Source: Bacteroidia bacterium
GTDB lineage: Bacteria > Bacteroidota > Bacteroidia > B-17B0 > Aurantibacillaceae
Length of the DNA stretch: 64,000 nt
Direction of reading: 5' to 3'
Assembly: GCA_014378485.1 (NCBI GenBank)
Contig: JACMNO010000094.1
Span: 33,485 to 97,484, forward strand
Below the pieces are notes generated by a model. The model saw only the letters and a list, made by a program, of their open reading frames with translations, did no database searches and had not been told where the DNA came from. The translations under genes were made by a program, and so were the position numbers. Positions 62,154-64,000 of the stretch are shown here, piece by piece (position 1 is the stretch's first letter; each line of letters starts with the position of its first letter).

Positions 62154-63977
62154 ATGTCAAACGCACATTCAGGAGATTTAATAGAACACATAGGACATCA
62201 CGATCACGCGCATGATCACGATGAACATGAAGAAAGTTTTGTAAGTAAATACATTTTTAGTCAGGATCATAAAATGATTTCCCGCCAGTTTTTGATAACT
62301 GCTATTATAATGGCTGTCGTAGCCATGACGATGTCAATCATTTTCCGTCTGCAATTAGCATGGCCTGGTGAAAAATTTGGATTCATTAACGCTATGTTAG
62401 GCGATAAATGGGGTAAAGATGGTATCGTTGATCCAAATATGTATTTAGCCCTTGTAACCATTCATGGTACAATCATGGTCTTTTTCGTGTTAACAGGTGG
62501 GTTGAGTGGAACCTTTGCTAACTTATTAATTCCCTACCAAGTTGGTGCACGTGATATGGCATCAGGCTTTTTAAATATGTTGTCTTACTGGTTCTTCTTT
62601 ATATCAAGTGCAGTCATGATGTCTTCTTTATTTATTGAAGATGGTCCTGCATCCGGTGGATGGACAATTTATCCTCCTTTATCTGCTTTACCTGAAGCAA
62701 TGCCAGGTTCAAGATTGGGTATGACTTTATGGCTAATCTCTATGACCCTATTCGTTGTTTCTTCTTTATTAGGTGGTATCAATTACGTTGTAACTGTAAT
62801 CAACCTGCGCACAAAAGGAATGAAAATGACACGTATGCCATTAACAATATGGGCGTTATTAATTACTGCCATTTTAGGTGTATTGTCCTTCCCCGTATTA
62901 GTTTCCTGTGTTGTATTATTAATTTGTGACAGAAGTTTAGGGACAAGTTTCTATCTATCTGATATTTATATTGGTGGCCGTCCCTTAGATAACGTTGGTG
63001 GTAGTCCTGTTTTGTTTGAACATTTATTTTGGTTCTTAGGTCACCCCGAAGTATATATCGTATTATTACCTGCCTTAGGTATTTCTTCTGAAGTCATCTC
63101 TACAAATTCCCGTAAACCAATCTTCGGTTACAGGGCGATGATTGGCTCAATGCTGGCTATTGGCTTTTTATCGTTTATTGTATGGGGTCACCATATGTTC
63201 TTAACAGGAATGAATCCATTCTTAGGGTCAGTATTCGTATTTACTACATTGTTGATCGCTATACCTTCAGCAGTAAAAGCGTTCAACTACATTACTACTT
63301 TATGGAAAGGAAATATTCAGTACACACCTGCCATGCTATTCTCAATTGGTCTTGTATCGTCATTTGTAACAGGTGGTCTTACAGGTATCATTCTTGCTGA
63401 TTCAACATTAGATATTAACGTACATGATACTTACTTCGTGGTAGCTCACTTCCATATTGTAATGGGTTTGTCTGCCATCTTTGGTATGTTTGCCGGAATA
63501 TATCATTGGTTTCCTAAAATGTTCTTACGTATGATGAACAAAAAATTAGGATATCTACATTTTTGGATAACATTCGTTTGCGCGTATGGTGTTTTTTTTC
63601 CAATGCACTTTTTAGGATTGGCGGGTGTGCCTCGCCGATATTATACAAACAGTGCTTTCCCATTATTTGATAACCTTGTGGATATCAATGAAATTGTAAC
63701 TGTATTTGCAATTGTTGCGGCATTAGGACAATTTATATTCATTTTCAACTTCTTTTACAGTATTTTCCGTGGAGAGAAAGCTCCTCAAAACCCATGGAAC
63801 TCCAATACATTAGAATGGACAACTCCTATGGCAAATATACATGGTAACTGGCCAGGTGCTTTACCTGTGGTTCACCGGTGGGCATATGATTACAGCAAAC
63901 CTGGAGCACAAAATGATTTTATCCCTCAAACTGTTCCATTAATGGAGGGTGAACATGATGGTGGCGGTGGACACTAA
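62154..63977 (+). CDS. coxA: Cytochrome c oxidase subunit I
   Basis: The 607-residue haem-copper oxidase subunit has the conserved FWFLGHPEVYIVLLPALG (CuB His cross-linked to Tyr), WGHHMFLTGMNP, and HDTYFVVAHFHIVMGLSAIFG (haem ligands). The N-terminal haem a ligand lies in LVTIHGTIMVFFV. The Tyr in HPEVY and the K-channel residues place it in the A-type family. The N-terminal about 28 residues are unusually rich in His and Asp (HIGHHDHAHDHDEHEE), possibly a metal-holding tail. It follows coxB by 41 bases; the window ends 23 bases after its stop. Confidence 0.95.
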   Translation: MSNAHSGDLIEHIGHHDHAHDHDEHEESFVSKYIFSQDHKMISRQFLITAIIMAVVAMTMSIIFRLQLAWPGEKFGFINAMLGDKWGKDGIVDPNMYLALVTIHGTIMVFFVLTGGLSGTFANLLIPYQVGARDMASGFLNMLSYWFFFISSAVMMSSLFIEDGPASGGWTIYPPLSALPEAMPGSRLGMTLWLISMTLFVVSSLLGGINYVVTVINLRTKGMKMTRMPLTIWALLITAILGVLSFPVLVSCVVLLICDRSLGTSFYLSDIYIGGRPLDNVGGSPVLFEHLFWFLGHPEVYIVLLPALGISSEVISTNSRKPIFGYRAMIGSMLAIGFLSFIVWGHHMFLTGMNPFLGSVFVFTTLLIAIPSAVKAFNYITTLWKGNIQYTPAMLFSIGLVSSFVTGGLTGIILADSTLDINVHDTYFVVAHFHIVMGLSAIFGMFAGIYHWFPKMFLRMMNKKLGYLHFWITFVCAYGVFFPMHFLGLAGVPRRYYTNSAFPLFDNLVDINEIVTVFAIVAALGQFIFIFNFFYSIFRGEKAPQNPWNSNTLEWTTPMANIHGNWPGALPVVHRWAYDYSKPGAQNDFIPQTVPLMEGEHDGGGGH

Positions 63978-64000
63978 TACATAAATAAAATACGAACAAA

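Noticed and set aside
1..64000. tRNA or rRNA genes in the gaps
   Set aside because: None of the gaps contained a recognisable TPsiC-arm motif with a matching cloverleaf or rRNA-like sequence on reading; a dedicated search was not possible.

Overview
The window is AT-rich DNA from a member of the Bacteroidota, most likely an aerobic or facultatively aerobic relative of gliding Sphingobacteriia/Flavobacteriia/Cytophagia. The main pointers are type IX secretion system (T9SS) sorting domains of both type A and type B (CHU_C), a PorP/SprF-family protein, a complete alternative complex III operon followed by cytochrome c oxidase, several lineage-typical domain families (DUF4296, DUF4349, DUF4412, DUF1569), promoters resembling the Bacteroidota -7 consensus TAnnTTTG, and few convincing Shine-Dalgarno sequences. 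No rRNA, tRNA, CRISPR array, phage or insertion sequence was recognised.

Layout. 1-2.4 kb: end of a type A T9SS cargo protein and a complete type B (CHU_C) surface protein. 2.4-5.6 kb (-): HU-like protein, TPR protein, a 29-residue ribosomal-type basic peptide and RNase G. 5.8-9.4 kb (+): PASTA protein, T9SS cargo, RluD-type pseudouridine synthase. 9.7-11.9 kb (-): four-gene SCO1-type operon with an active-looking SCO protein and a cysteine-poor paralogue. 12-19.8 kb: MltD-like lytic transglycosylase, ECF sigma factor plus anti-sigma-like protein, YraN, DUF4412 and DUF4349 proteins, then a hotdog dehydratase-like gene with an ABC-2 exporter. 19.8-26.9 kb (-): PorP/SprF protein with a roughly 2000-residue repetitive type B adhesin. 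27.3-33.5 kb: M20 amidohydrolase, DUF4296 lipoprotein, YifB/ComM, a small secreted protein, and a cysC-DUF1569-acyltransferase operon. 33.6-37.8 kb: deoC, a zeta-toxin-like pair, a full aldehyde dehydrogenase and a shortened one. 38-51.9 kb: T9SS protein, leuS, orphan histidine kinase, photolyase, urocanate hydratase, CHAD protein, DUF885 peptidase, ACMSD-like decarboxylase and an unknown protein. 52.2-64 kb: actABCDEF followed by coxB-coxA, the quinol-to-oxygen branch of the respiratory chain.

The most unusual signal is a set of short palindromic interspersed repeats that sit between genes and also inside open reading frames. leuS carries four such repeat-like segments in frame, including an exact 23-nt sequence present twice in opposite orientation. 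The DUF885 peptidase appears to carry a fifth. Two longer copies of an intergenic element lie in inverted orientation around the T9SS gene at 38.0-39.6 kb, and one of them has the same core seen in leuS nested inside it. This resembles the Rickettsia palindromic elements that invade coding genes and deserves genome-wide analysis. Other points of note are the zeta-like kinase whose P-loop has Arg in place of the expected Gly, the 265-residue higher-order duplication in the giant adhesin, and the SCO-like protein without its copper cysteines.
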